A stretch of 64,000 nucleotides of DNA from Phytoseiulus persimilis. Its lineage: Eukaryota > Arthropoda > Arachnida > Mesostigmata > Phytoseiidae. A program made the position numbers and the translations under genes. Every line of letters starts with the position of its first letter. The stretch's first letter is position 1. The notes under the pieces are model-generated. The model was given only the letters and a program-made list of their open reading frames with translations, was not told where the DNA came from and did no database searches. The stretch is from assembly GCA_037576195.1 (NCBI GenBank), contig CM075103.1:4588001-4652000 (forward strand). Direction: 5' to 3'. Below, piece after piece: positions 51,080 through 60,856 of the stretch.

Positions 51080-51744
51080 ACGGGCATCGCTCGCGCTATC
51101 TACCGTCCACGTCGTCCAGGGCGCCGTATGCCCAACTTCGCCAATAACTCGCTGAGTTCCATATTGAAATTCTTTCGCTGGCCCGAATATCCTCTCCCTG
51201 TCAAGAAGATAAACAATGGCGCATTAATTATACAACGTTCTAGGTGAGCTCATCATTCGCTAGCTGCGGCAGCCTCACGAACTCCCTGGCAGACGGAGCC
51301 CGACCGGCCCGGTTGATGAATCACGTTATCAATCTGTCTATTGTTGGGCCTTCTGTCCGGTGGGCTGGCCACTCTCCACAAACCAGCCCTTCGCGGCGCT
51401 CGTTGGCTCTCCCGACCTCGGTGCGCTCAATCAATGTTGGTTTTGCCGAGGAAAAATAATGGAAAAGGAGAAGGACTAGACATGAGGAGGGAAAGCCAGA
51501 GTGGCCTCGCAGCGGACCGGAGCATTGTTGAGAAATAACAAAGTGAAATCCATCCAGCGATCCATCACGACATCGAGCGCGGGGCCATTGGAGTGGACCC
51601 GGCCGAGTCGATGTTCCTGAACGGAAGGCTTCATCAATCGCGTCCACGTAATCTCCCGCGGCCCTCGACCCCGCTGCGTTACATGCACCCTGGTTAAGGA
51701 GAGGAGGGGCTGAGCACCGATCTATCGCCGATCAGCAACAAGTT

Positions 51745-51750
51745 TTTATT
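51745..51750 (-). terminator. Likely polyadenylation signal (AATAAA) of regucalcin
   Basis: TTTATT on the plus strand reads AATAAA on the minus strand, about 260 bp beyond the regucalcin stop codon. This is a normal 3' UTR distance for a compact animal gene. No other AATAAA was seen between it and the stop. Confidence 0.5.
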
Positions 51751-51906
51751 AGGTTCCTCAAAGTCATTCGAAGTAATTGCTCGGCAGCTTTCCGACCCGG
51801 AGAGGGACGGGGGAATACGGTGTTTAACAAGTTTGCAAGTCTCACACTAGCTGCATGACCACAGCAGTGCATGTGACCAGGCGTTCACCGAAACCCCCAG
51901 AGAAGA

Positions 51907-51920
51907 AAAGAAAAAAAAAA
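51907..51920. repeat. A-rich run
   Basis: The run agaaaagaaaaaaaaaaaaagg lies about 100 bp beyond the regucalcin stop. On the transcribed strand it is U-rich and would be in the 3' UTR. Confidence 0.7.
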
Positions 51921-52010
51921 AAGGTTCCTCGAAGTCGGAAGCGGACGCGCTCGGGCACACGCAGGAACAATCGAACTGTTGTTGTGTCCCGTGCGCTCAG
52001 TAAAGCGTGA

Positions 52011-54556
52011 TCACCCTGCGAATTCGACGGGTTGTCGACCCTTTGTTCCGAGATCAGATACGGCAAATGTGCGTCCACCGTGCTCCTCGTGCAGGTCCTC
52101 CGGCACGTCGCGAACTCCTGCCGAGGTCACGAGCAGCGTGCTGAGATCGGGTCCTCCGAAACACGCAGACGTGGTGTTCATCGAAGGAATGTGTATTTTG
52201 TTCAGCAATTTGCCTGAAAGCACAGCATGTTTATCGACTGCGGAGTTGAGCAGATTCCCCAGCTCATAGTCGCGAAGGAACTCTCCCGCATACGGCGAGT
52301 CAAAAGATGAATATAAGAGAGGAGTTTGCTTGGATTTGAGGTTCTCTGATCCGTCGCTTCGGAAATCCCTCCTCTCCAACAAGCTATCTGTCGTATATTT
52401 TGAGCGGGAACGATGCGAACGCATTTCCGGTAGAAACAGTTCCCGTTGAAGAGCTCGCGTTCCGACACTTCGTGCCAGCCGTTGTTTCGTGCCAGCCGTT
52501 GTTTCGTGCCACACCGCCGATGGGGCTGAGGCCGGTCATGGCGTGCCCAGCTCTTCCAGGGCCATGAGCAGAGAATCAGATGATTCGCGTGCCATTTTGC
52601 CGCGGTCTCTCGGGACCTGATTAGGCGGGGTGTGTAACCAAACGGAGCTCAGCAGTAGCCGGGAAACATGAGAGCCCCATCAGTTTCCTCAACCGTGTGC
52701 CGCCGTCGGCTGCCAAGTGGCTTTTCATCAGTTCCCGCTCTCGCTCCCTCTCCGCGCAAAACGAACGGGACTCACTGCGCAGCCGCACCGCAGTTTCGGG
52801 CAGAGCAGAAATGGTGGGATCGATATCGTGACAACGAACGTTGCGTCGTTTGGCGTGAAATTCGGGGAACGAACCTGTTCGAGAGTCGATGTTCAGGATG
52901 CTACTCCCGCCGAAGGTCGCCAGCCAGATGTTGTCCTGCACGTCGATCGTCATGCCGTCAGGAATGCTCGACTTGTCGAAGGGTTCTTCGTTGAAGTCGA
53001 CGAGAACCCGTTCGTTAGCTGAAAATGGTTCAACAGCCTTGATTGGAGGAAGGCATCAACGATCAGCAAATTAGTTCACGGGCGGAGCGAAAAGTCGGCT
53101 GAGTCGGCCCCTATGAATATTAAACGCGGCCGTCGGATGAGGGAGCTGATTGCTTAAGATATGAGTTGAGACTTTTGAGCGCGGAGCGAGAAGTAGTTAA
53201 GAGCCATACGGAGGCTTGTGAACCGGAAGCTCATACGGGATCGAAGGAGCTGTCATCTCCACCGCCGAGAGCAGGGATCCAGCGATTCATGATTTTGGTC
53301 GCATTCAGTCTCAGTGGAACGGTTTCGAGAACCGATGGTTTCCCCGGTGCGAGATTATCGGAACGCTTGTTCTCGTAACCTTGTCTCGGGAGCTGATCAT
53401 TCGTCTCTCGTTCGAGCAGAGCCGGACGGAAAACGAAACTCACATATCGCTCCTGAATCCTCGTAGTCGAAAGCGAACACCTTCTTTGCGGGAAGCGAGT
53501 CCACGTAGAACATGGTCTTGTTGTCTCTGGACCAAGCAAGTCCGTTCGAGATTCCGATATCTTCCTTCAGAACTTTCAATTCGCCCTTCGAGTAAGCGTA
53601 GAGCTTTCCCTTGCCCGCGGGGAAGGGGTCGGCGGGAGCTTTTGGCATGGTTCCTGGAAGGATTCAGAGACTCGTACGCCGTATGTCCGGTTATCTCAGC
53701 TCCTTCTCCAGCATTTGATGACAAGGATACTCGATGGAACTCACCGAAAACGATGCGACCGTACGGATCGCATTTGGCATCGTTGATTCTGGTGGTCACG
53801 CCTTTCTCGTGCTCTGTCACATCACAAAGAACCTCGAGCACCTGCTTGGTTTCAGTGTTGTACTTGAGCAGCTGATTGCCGACGGCGACTACCAGGAGGT
53901 TGGGGTCCGACGCGTATGGTATAGCGGCCCCGACTTTGTCATCTGCAGAAAAACGTTCAATTCGATCTCAAGTTGGAAACTTTTGCTGGTGGACGAGGAT
54001 CATCCCCCTCCCTGCTCTAATCTCTCGGCATCGATAGTCCGATGAAGGACGTCGAATCTTGGAGACAGCGGGAGCTTGGTTATGAAAGGAGCAGGAATAA
54101 AGATGAAGAAGCTTCCAGGGGTTCTCTCTGAGCGAATGGAGGCATCCATCGTTTTGCTGATGAATACTCGTACCCTATTTTCTCCCTATTTCTTCCAATA
54201 TGTTGATATATTGCATCGCATTATTTTCAATTTCCTACAGTGGATCGAAATCCTGCTCCCATCCGTGACCAATAGGCCTGACACGCATTATTACCAACAT
54301 CCTCGCCGGTAGACCACCGCCGCCGAGACTGTTGATATATTTTCTCTCGAAACAGCCGCTTACCCCGGTCGGGAAACAAATCAAACCAGAACTACTCACC
54401 AAACGTGTGTCTCTCGTCGATGTCTCCAGTCACGAAGTCGATGGTTTTCACCGCTTGCTTATCAATGTCCACGATGAGGAGACGACTCCGTCCGGACTGC
54501 CAATGGGGACCTTCGCCCAACTCTTGAATCTCCGAGTTCAGTACTCTGACGGTCAT
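52011..54556 (-). CDS. Regucalcin / SMP-30 gluconolactonase-like protein, five coding exons
   Basis: The joined exons are 54556-54400, 53942-53745, 53653-53444, 53018-52875 and 52213-52011 (157+198+210+144+203 = 912 nt), coding 303 residues plus TGA; human regucalcin has 299. Every junction is phase 1 and has GT/AG ends. Introns are 457, 91, 425 and 661 bp; three donors read GTGAGT and the last is the weaker GTTCGT. Recognisable blocks in order are LGEGPHW, RINDAKCDPYGR, ISNGLAWS, FYVDSL, FDYEDSGAIS, IPDGM and the C-terminal ending EFAG. The family's metal ligands are present as Glu15, Asn155 and Asp209, and the substrate-contacting Arg104 and Asn106 are kept. The predicted product is a cytosolic six-bladed beta-propeller that hydrolyses sugar lactones with a divalent metal and is also described as Ca2+-binding. 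The ATG lies seven bases inside the exon, just after a good acceptor (CTCCGCAG at 54564-54571), so an upstream untranslated exon is likely. Upstream in-frame residues are therefore intronic. Confidence 0.93.
52471..52510. repeat. 17-bp tandem repeat, 2.4 copies, in regucalcin intron 4
   Basis: The unit cgtgccagccgttgttt is repeated twice perfectly plus a partial copy. It lies inside the 661-bp last intron, about 360 bp from its donor, and does not touch a splice site. Confidence 0.8.
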
Positions 54557-54563
54557 CTCGATC

Positions 54564-54571
54564 CTGCGGAG
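54564..54571 (-). promoter_or_regulatory. Splice acceptor of the start-codon exon of regucalcin
   Basis: A pyrimidine-rich stretch ending CTCCGCAG sits directly before the exon that carries the ATG at 54556. It decides the start codon, because the in-frame ATG at 54622 falls on the intron side. It also implies a 5' untranslated exon further upstream (higher coordinates), which I could not place. Confidence 0.6.
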
Positions 54572-56810
54572 ATGAAGAGCAACTCTCCTCAATCGTGTCA
54601 ATATCCCCGTGACTTGATTCATAACGGCTCAGAATAGGAGGTTGGTCTGCGGTCGCGATTAGAGCTCTAGTTTCTCCGGAAGGCCGGCTGCCTGTGGTTG
54701 GATTCTGCGTGACCAACGGAGCGAATCCGCCTCCGAGGAGGAGATCGGGGAACACCCAGACCTGATTCCGCGACGCCTGACAGCCTCAAAAGGGCGAGCT
54801 TCAGAGAATTCGATCAACCCGGCCCTCGCGTCTCATTCGTGCTGAACCATTGCTCGTTATAATTGCGCTTCGTCGCTGGCGAGCAATGCAGACGTCAACC
54901 GTAATTAACGGTGGTCGCTTTTCGTCCTCCAGCCCTCGGAACGCCGGCTTTTATTCAAAACGAAGCTCTGACACTACAGAATACGTGACACGTTCGCCCA
55001 TGAAACCAGGACCGTAGATGATGCCATCGCCGGCGGGTCTCGCTCGAATCACGAAGCACAGTCAGTGAACTGCGGCCGCAGCACGCTTTGCTCTTCGCAC
55101 CGTAGAACTTAGATACACCGTGGTAGATATTTCGTCTCGCCCCAGTGGGCTATCTGTTGAGCGTCCTCGTCAGTTGACCGCCCACGTCGGAGCTAAGGTT
55201 GATTAAGGTGAGCCGGACCTCCAGACGTCTGGTTTCGGCCCAACCGGTTCGTACAGCAACCCGGTGACAGAACGCGTTGGAGATTCCCCTAATCTATTTC
55301 AGTGTGCCTCTGGGACGGCACGGAGTCGTTGGAAGGCCGCCGTCAAATTCACCCCGTCCTCCGGTCGGTTTGAAACGGATTCCGGAGTGAGGAGTAGAGT
55401 CATCAAACGCTTTCTCAGACTTTCCCTCTCCTCCCGGACAACAGCTGGTGTTCGAGGGAGCGTCATCGAATTCGAATGCGACGCACCTGTTGCACATGAT
55501 TGTTTCACCAATGGTTTCACCTTGCGATTCACTCTGAATGTTGGGATCGTGAATCGTACTTCGCTTCCACCGCTCATCGTGCTCTGGTCTGAAAGGGGGC
55601 CATGATATTTGTCCTGGATGAACTCTCTTCGGTCGAAACCAAAGTTTTGAGGAGTCCCCGTTTGATTGATACCATTCGAAGATCCCCTGAGAGCCCTAAA
55701 GATTTTTGGGGAAGGTGAGCACGGAGGGGAAGGGGGCGGTCCGGGCGCCCCTTTCTGGAGACAAACGAGTCCTTAACAGAAAAGTGTGGCGGTTTAACGA
55801 ATGTGCCACCTTTGAACCATCAGAATTCCGCGTTTGGCCTGTGATAGCATCATGGAGCGAGATAAGTTCCCTCTTCCATTCCCTCTACCACAGTCTAATT
55901 GGCCGGTGCCTTATGTTCACGCCGCAACTTTCAGCGAAGGAGAGCCCGTGAGCATTCACGGTCGGCCCCGGATATGCGCTCCGACTAAGAGCACTGCAAC
56001 TACGGGAAAACGACCGAGTCGGGGGCGAGATAATTCGCACTCTTTCGACGCCTCCATGTGACGCACTCAGCTCTCCGGTAACGCTCAAGCCGGCCCGACG
56101 CTGCAAATCTTGAGAATATTCTTTTTGCCGAGCCCGGACAGCTTCGTTGCCTCTCCTCAACGAGAGCGGCGGTATTGTGGTTGCGTGCACGGACCAAACA
56201 CATGTCAGACGTGAGGGAATCCATTTCTTGTTTGACCTTGAGCACAGCTCCGGCACATACAGCCGCGCGGGATCCGGCGATAGCAACCGTGAATCCGAAC
56301 CAGAAGAGATATTCTTCCGGCTCTTCAACGCCGGTCGATTTCTCGAGCCCAAAATCAAATTGACTGCCTCTTGAGCCAGCGCTCGCTCAGTTCTGGCAAC
56401 CATTCGCGATCTTTACTGCTGCACTCAACAGCGGCCGAGTACGTGCAGTCCATAAATGCGATCCGCGACTTCCATACATACCGCCAGACGATACGAATCC
56501 GGTCTCTGTTTGATCAGTAGACGGATCAGAAATCCATGAGCGATAATGAATTCATTCCCATGTTTTGAAACATCACCACGTCGGGTTCCCGCAATCTGAC
56601 GAATCGATCTAAATCGGTGGGAGTTGGCGTCGGGCAAACGTTCTCCGCCAGTACGCTTTGTAGTGAGTCCCGACTCGACTGTATGGGCTCATCTAGTTGG
56701 CGCAGAGGCCGGTCGTCCGAGCTTTTCGATGCCGCGCTCTCTGCCGATCCAAACCGAGGCCGAAGTCGGCGAAAGTCCGATGAGTGGAACTCAACTGTGC
56801 GATCTCTACG

Positions 56811-56829
56811 CTCTCTCTCTCTCTCTCTC
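56811..56829. repeat. (CT)n dinucleotide run (GAGA-type)
   Basis: About ten CT units, which read GAGA on the minus strand. GAGA runs can bind GAGA-factor proteins in arthropods, but no promoter is tied to this one. Confidence 0.8.
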
Positions 56830-58806
56830 CGATGACACTCTGGAGACAGCGCGATAACGTCTTTTTTACGGTCTCATTGCCCAAGGCCGCTTTAACTGCC
56901 GGCAAAAAGCGGTGGAGTAGAGCAGGGCGCGCCTGACAACAGCTCCGGAACAGCGGCGACTGTGACACGTCCGTAGTATCGCTTCAATAGTTGTTAGAGT
57001 CACCTTCGATACGATTTCTTCCGTGATCACTCGAACGGGGGATTCCGGAAATGCCGACACGGTGCTACGAACGCCGTTGTTCCAAAGAGCAGAAGAACGA
57101 AAACATCCCGTCCGGCTCATTTACCGGGGACAAAGCGGAGATGTGTCGGAACCAGCTGGACGAGCGCCCGCCGTCGCCGCATACGCGGAACTTCGCTTCT
57201 TCCCCAAACACGGATCGCTCTACCAACGCCTCTGAAGAGGCCGAGGTCCGCAGGAGCTTTCCCTCCGTGGTTATCGGCTAAACTCATGGGAGCACACGAG
57301 TTGGGAATCAGAAGAAAGTACAGCAAGTTTGATCTTACTCACCACGCGTGGTACTGCCGAGTTCGATCGAATTCACTCAACCGTGTTTACCGTGCCGAGC
57401 GCCTGCCAGTCATTGGCGAGTATTACTGCGCATGCTCGCCCGTGATGGCAAAGCAGCAAACGCGCTTTCTTTCCGAAACGCGGATGATGCTCCAACTCTA
57501 CAGCGCTCCCAGTCCACTCCGCGGACTGAGCTATTGTTTCTTTATCTTGACATTCCCGACAGTCTCGCTGAGGACACACCGAGCGTTCAATTATCGTCAC
57601 TGTTCTTATCGGCGCTGCAGTCTGATCCACCGATCGAACAGGCGCTGATTCACGTCGGAAACTCCATGTGTCGGGGAGTCCACTCCGGTACGAATGATTC
57701 TGTGGGACATTCAACGTTGGAAAGACCCAACCCTCGATTTCTCTGAACTTGTATCCACGGGGAGAAGTCCGGTCAGCCGTAATCGACATCCTCACTTCAC
57801 AGTGTTACCGAATGGGGCGGAACGGGACCTCATCGGGAACAACCGTCGGTGTCCGATGAAGCGAAAACTCAGAAATAGAGCAACATGGGGTCGATCATCA
57901 TACATGATGGAAGAAACATCTCATAATAGCCCGTCGCCTCTCGCTGTCGAGATGGGACGAATGAAGTTGGCGTACTCAGTTAGCGCAGATGTCGGACTTC
58001 GCTCGTTGTGGTTCAACGAGAAGGAACTTTGGTCATCGACGATTTCGTCTCCATGGAAATAACTCGTTTCACGCCATCGGATGTCGTTGCCGGTTTCTCG
58101 CCATGTTATGGGATTCGTGATGGGTAACGGCTCACTACCTGGATCCCCCTCCAAACACTTGGGAAGAGTATGTTCTGATGCCGACAAAGAGTGCGATGAG
58201 ACAGCACTAAAAACTCACGACTTACTACTCTCGGCGAATTGTAAACGAATTTCAATTCGACGCATCGAAATGGCTTCTGTGGAGTCAGGTTGCACGAAAC
58301 TCAGTTCCCACTCGATCAATCCCAAAATCGCTGTAACGAGATTGCCATGCAAGATTGTCTCGGGGAGATGCGAGATGAAGATAAGGTCTCAAGTTTCCAC
58401 TACTCCCGACTGTGAAGAGCCTAGGTCGACCAAGTAGCACTCGAAGCGGTCGTTAATCTCCCAACAGTAACGAACAGTCATCCTCTCGACGTCAACTGGA
58501 GCTTCGAGGGAGTAGTTCAACAAGCAGGTATTCATCCTCCTCCGTATTCGGAAGGTGCTGGAATTCGGAAATTGACATTTTCACGGTACAAACATTCACA
58601 GGTGCCGAAAAATAAGCTCGGGCTGAGATGGCTGGAATCGTCGAACAATCAGTCGCCGTGAATGCCCAGCACACTTCGAGTGTGCTCTTCCTTGGGAGTA
58701 ATAATTGTTGGGTCACGTTTGATCATCTGATGTAGCATCGTTCCCCGATTCAAAGATACCAGGAGTTGCGCGGTTTGGTGAAAGCAGCAGAGCCCCGGGG
58801 GAACCA

Positions 58807-58815
58807 GGGGGGGGG
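58807..58815. repeat. G9 homopolymer
   Basis: Nine G lie about 30 bp beyond the second AATAAA signal of the MBOAT gene. On the transcribed strand this is a C run. Confidence 0.75.
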
Positions 58816-58941
58816 CGAGGAGCTAATCGCAACCAGGTCGAGTTTTTTTTATTTAAGGGGAGACTACTCACAAACGCGAGACCCTATGATTCACACTGGG
58901 CTCCATGAAATGACGAAACGGACCGTAAGTTAAGTTTCGGC

Positions 58942-58947
58942 TTTATT
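58942..58947 (-). terminator. Likely polyadenylation signal (AATAAA) of the MBOAT gene
   Basis: AATAAA on the minus strand lies about 200 bp downstream of the stop codon. A second AATAAA at 58848-58853 adjoins a run of A on the minus strand and could be an alternative site. Confidence 0.5.
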
Positions 58948-59052
58948 TTCACCTGGTTTCCCAACTTCTCTAGATTGCATGTCCTATCGCAGCGTCGCGT
59001 CGTCTCCAATAGGAAACGAGATCATATCGTAGACATCCTCTGCTCAATGAAT

Positions 59053-59061
59053 AATAAATAA
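59053..59061 (-). promoter_or_regulatory. AU-rich element nonamer in the 3' UTR of the MBOAT gene
   Basis: The minus strand reads TTATTTATT about 85 bp past the stop codon. This equals the canonical UUAUUUA(U/A)(U/A) nonamer bound by TTP/Tis11-type decay factors. It lies before the AATAAA signals, so it should be in the mature 3' UTR. The match is exact, but one nonamer can occur by chance in AT-rich sequence. Confidence 0.4.
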
Positions 59062-59143
59062 GAAGCGAGACGGGGCCTACGTAATAACAAACTGTACAAA
59101 GTGTATAATATCAAAAATTGCAAAGCGCAGGTCATTTGCAAAG

Positions 59144-60559
59144 TCAATGCAGCTTTCCGTTGGATGATCGCGTGTCCGTTTGTTGTCGTTCCGGAGGCGG
59201 CAGAATGTAAGGTACTGCAAACGCTAACATGGCCAACACGTGTCCGAAGAAGTACACCTCCCGCCACAGACGTATAGCCTTGCCAAACTGGAGCAAAACG
59301 AACGGTGCCGTTGTGTAGGCTAGGAACGAGGAGGAAAATGCGAACGTCACCACATCGTAGATCATTTGAGTCCCGGGACCTTTTACCACCCGAGGCCGTA
59401 TGCAACGCCGAACCTTCCGCGACGCCATCACGAACAGGGAGCACGTCATGAACGCCAGGAAATAGCCCGGGTAGAAACCGTGCCAAACAGCTGATATAAA
59501 GAACGTCATCACAGTTTTCGACTCGACTTTCCGATCGTAGCACACGTGCTTGAGCCATCGCTGTGTCGACACATTCCAGTTGTCGAGGATCACTTTGAGA
59601 CTCGGGCCGGTCTCGAGCTTGAAGATGTGGATGTTGTCGGCGCCGTCCCATCGTTCTTCTCCTCCCGCTGTCACATAGTACCCGTAGCCGGATGAGTTGC
59701 AGACCGCTTCAGACATTTTCCACACAAGGTAATACTGGACTCGACTGAGGAAGCTGAAGAGCATGAGGTAGAAGACTTTCTTGAAGAAGGACAGTGCGCT
59801 GTACCATTCGGACAGGAGCTCTGTTTCGGTGAGTTTCGGCACCGCGAACAGGATGAGCAACGCGCTGACGATGACGTAGAGAACTTTCCGGAGGACTTCT
59901 CGGTGGGGGGAGGGGGCGGGTTTGTCCGCTTGGAGGTTCTTCCCTTCCGCGATCCGCAGAAACTCGTTGTACGATATGAGAGGGCCCGCCAGGATCTCAT
60001 GGAAGTCGAACATGTAGGCGAAGTAGGAGAGCGCGTCCGGCTGTTGTTTGATCGCGTCTCGTTGTTGGTCTTTCGTGGTTCCTTCGGGCTGCGCTCCGTC
60101 GCGGAGGCTGAACGCCAAGGTGCTCAGACGCTGCGTGAGCATCATGATCGCCCCCGTGATGTCGATCGTGTATCCGTCGGGATCTGTGTACTGGCGGATG
60201 ATGTGGCAGATCGACTGATAGCCCAGAGCCGCCATCAAGGTGAACTGGGGCAGCTTGCTCACCGGTACGGTTTTCATGAGAACATAGCCGAGAACGGCTT
60301 CGGCAATCACGTGTAAAACGTCTCGCCCGTAGCAGAAATAAAGGATCGACAGGCCAAGTACAATAAGGCTGGCCTTCCTAGTGGCCACTGATGCAACACC
60401 TACAGGCAGAGCTTTGCCATAGAGATAGCCGAGTCCGATAGATGAGAATCCGGCCACGAGAAAGTTGAGCTTGTCCACTTGCACGCCGATCGCTTGAGCG
60501 GCGGGTTGGAGCATGATAGAGCCATGATAGTTGTCGAGTTGAGACCTCCAGTGCGACAT
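59144..60559 (-). CDS. MBOAT1/2-type lysophospholipid acyltransferase (oysgedart-like), intronless
   Basis: This intact 471-residue frame codes a polytopic ER membrane protein of the membrane-bound O-acyltransferase family. The N-terminal block (AIGVQVDKLNFLV) and the later blocks correspond along their whole length to human MBOAT1/MBOAT2. The family's two active-site positions are visible: Asn329 in DNWNVSTQRWLK, and His360 in SAVWHGFYPGY, which lies in a hydrophobic segment. Members transfer acyl chains from acyl-CoA to lysophospholipids (phosphatidylethanolamine and phosphatidylserine remodelling in the Lands cycle). Many hydrophobic helices span the chain, and the Gln/Lys-rich loop near 160-175 is the only clearly hydrophilic stretch. 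The frame extends nine codons further to a GTG at 60586, but the first ATG at 60559 has A at -3 and fits the family start. An acceptor-like AAATTCAG directly precedes it, so a 5' UTR intron is possible. There is no coding intron, which is notable beside the intron-bearing regucalcin gene. Confidence 0.93.
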   Translation of the reverse strand: MSHWRSQLDNYHGSIMLQPAAQAIGVQVDKLNFLVAGFSSIGLGYLYGKALPVGVASVATRKASLIVLGLSILYFCYGRDVLHVIAEAVLGYVLMKTVPVSKLPQFTLMAALGYQSICHIIRQYTDPDGYTIDITGAIMMLTQRLSTLAFSLRDGAQPEGTTKDQQRDAIKQQPDALSYFAYMFDFHEILAGPLISYNEFLRIAEGKNLQADKPAPSPHREVLRKVLYVIVSALLILFAVPKLTETELLSEWYSALSFFKKVFYLMLFSFLSRVQYYLVWKMSEAVCNSSGYGYYVTAGGEERWDGADNIHIFKLETGPSLKVILDNWNVSTQRWLKHVCYDRKVESKTVMTFFISAVWHGFYPGYFLAFMTCSLFVMASRKVRRCIRPRVVKGPGTQMIYDVVTFAFSSSFLAYTTAPFVLLQFGKAIRLWREVYFFGHVLAMLAFAVPYILPPPERQQTDTRSSNGKLH

Positions 60560-60824
60560 GATTGCTGAATTTGTGCTGTACGTCACTCGGGAGATTTCCT
60601 AGATGAGCGGAGCGCTTCGTGTCGGCGCTGTTTTCCTATCACGGTTCAACCAGAAACGTTCGAGTGAAAGCCTGCGTTGGGTTTCTCGGATTTACCGCAT
60701 CGCAGCCGTTGTTTGAACAACCTGCAACGTTGAGAGAGAGAGTAAACGCACGAGTTAGTTACAGTTTAGACTCACGCCGGCGGGTTGTTTGGGAGAACGG
60801 AATCCTCAATTATATCCTCACAGG

Positions 60825-60856
60825 CTTCCACGCGTTCGGGCTTCTACGCGTTCGGG
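60825..60856. repeat. 16-bp tandem duplication
   Basis: Two copies of cttcCacgcgttcggg differ at one base (c/t). It lies about 270 bp upstream of the MBOAT start codon. Confidence 0.75.

Larger units (their letters stand above)
54623..58840. other. Region between the regucalcin and MBOAT genes, no recognisable gene
   Basis: The untranslated first exon and promoter of regucalcin should lie here but could not be placed. Two overlapping minus-strand frames near 55294-55720 are open for about 100 codons each. Neither resembles a known family, and their overlap in different phases argues against either. A (CT)n run is at 56811-56829. Confidence 0.45.

Noticed and set aside
54557..54622. In-frame ATG at 54622 as the regucalcin start
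   Set aside because: A strong splice acceptor lies between it and the conserved start region, so these codons are intronic. The ATG at 54556 matches the family N-terminus.
55294..55720. Two overlapping minus-strand frames upstream of regucalcin
   Set aside because: Both look protein-like and cover the same DNA in different phases. No evidence separates them, and neither matches a family.
59022..59651. 209-codon minus-strand frame overlapping the MBOAT gene
   Set aside because: Alternate-phase shadow of the conserved acyltransferase frame.
60560..60586. Nine-codon N-terminal extension of the MBOAT frame
   Set aside because: It begins at GTG, not ATG. The ATG at 60559 has a good context and fits the family start.
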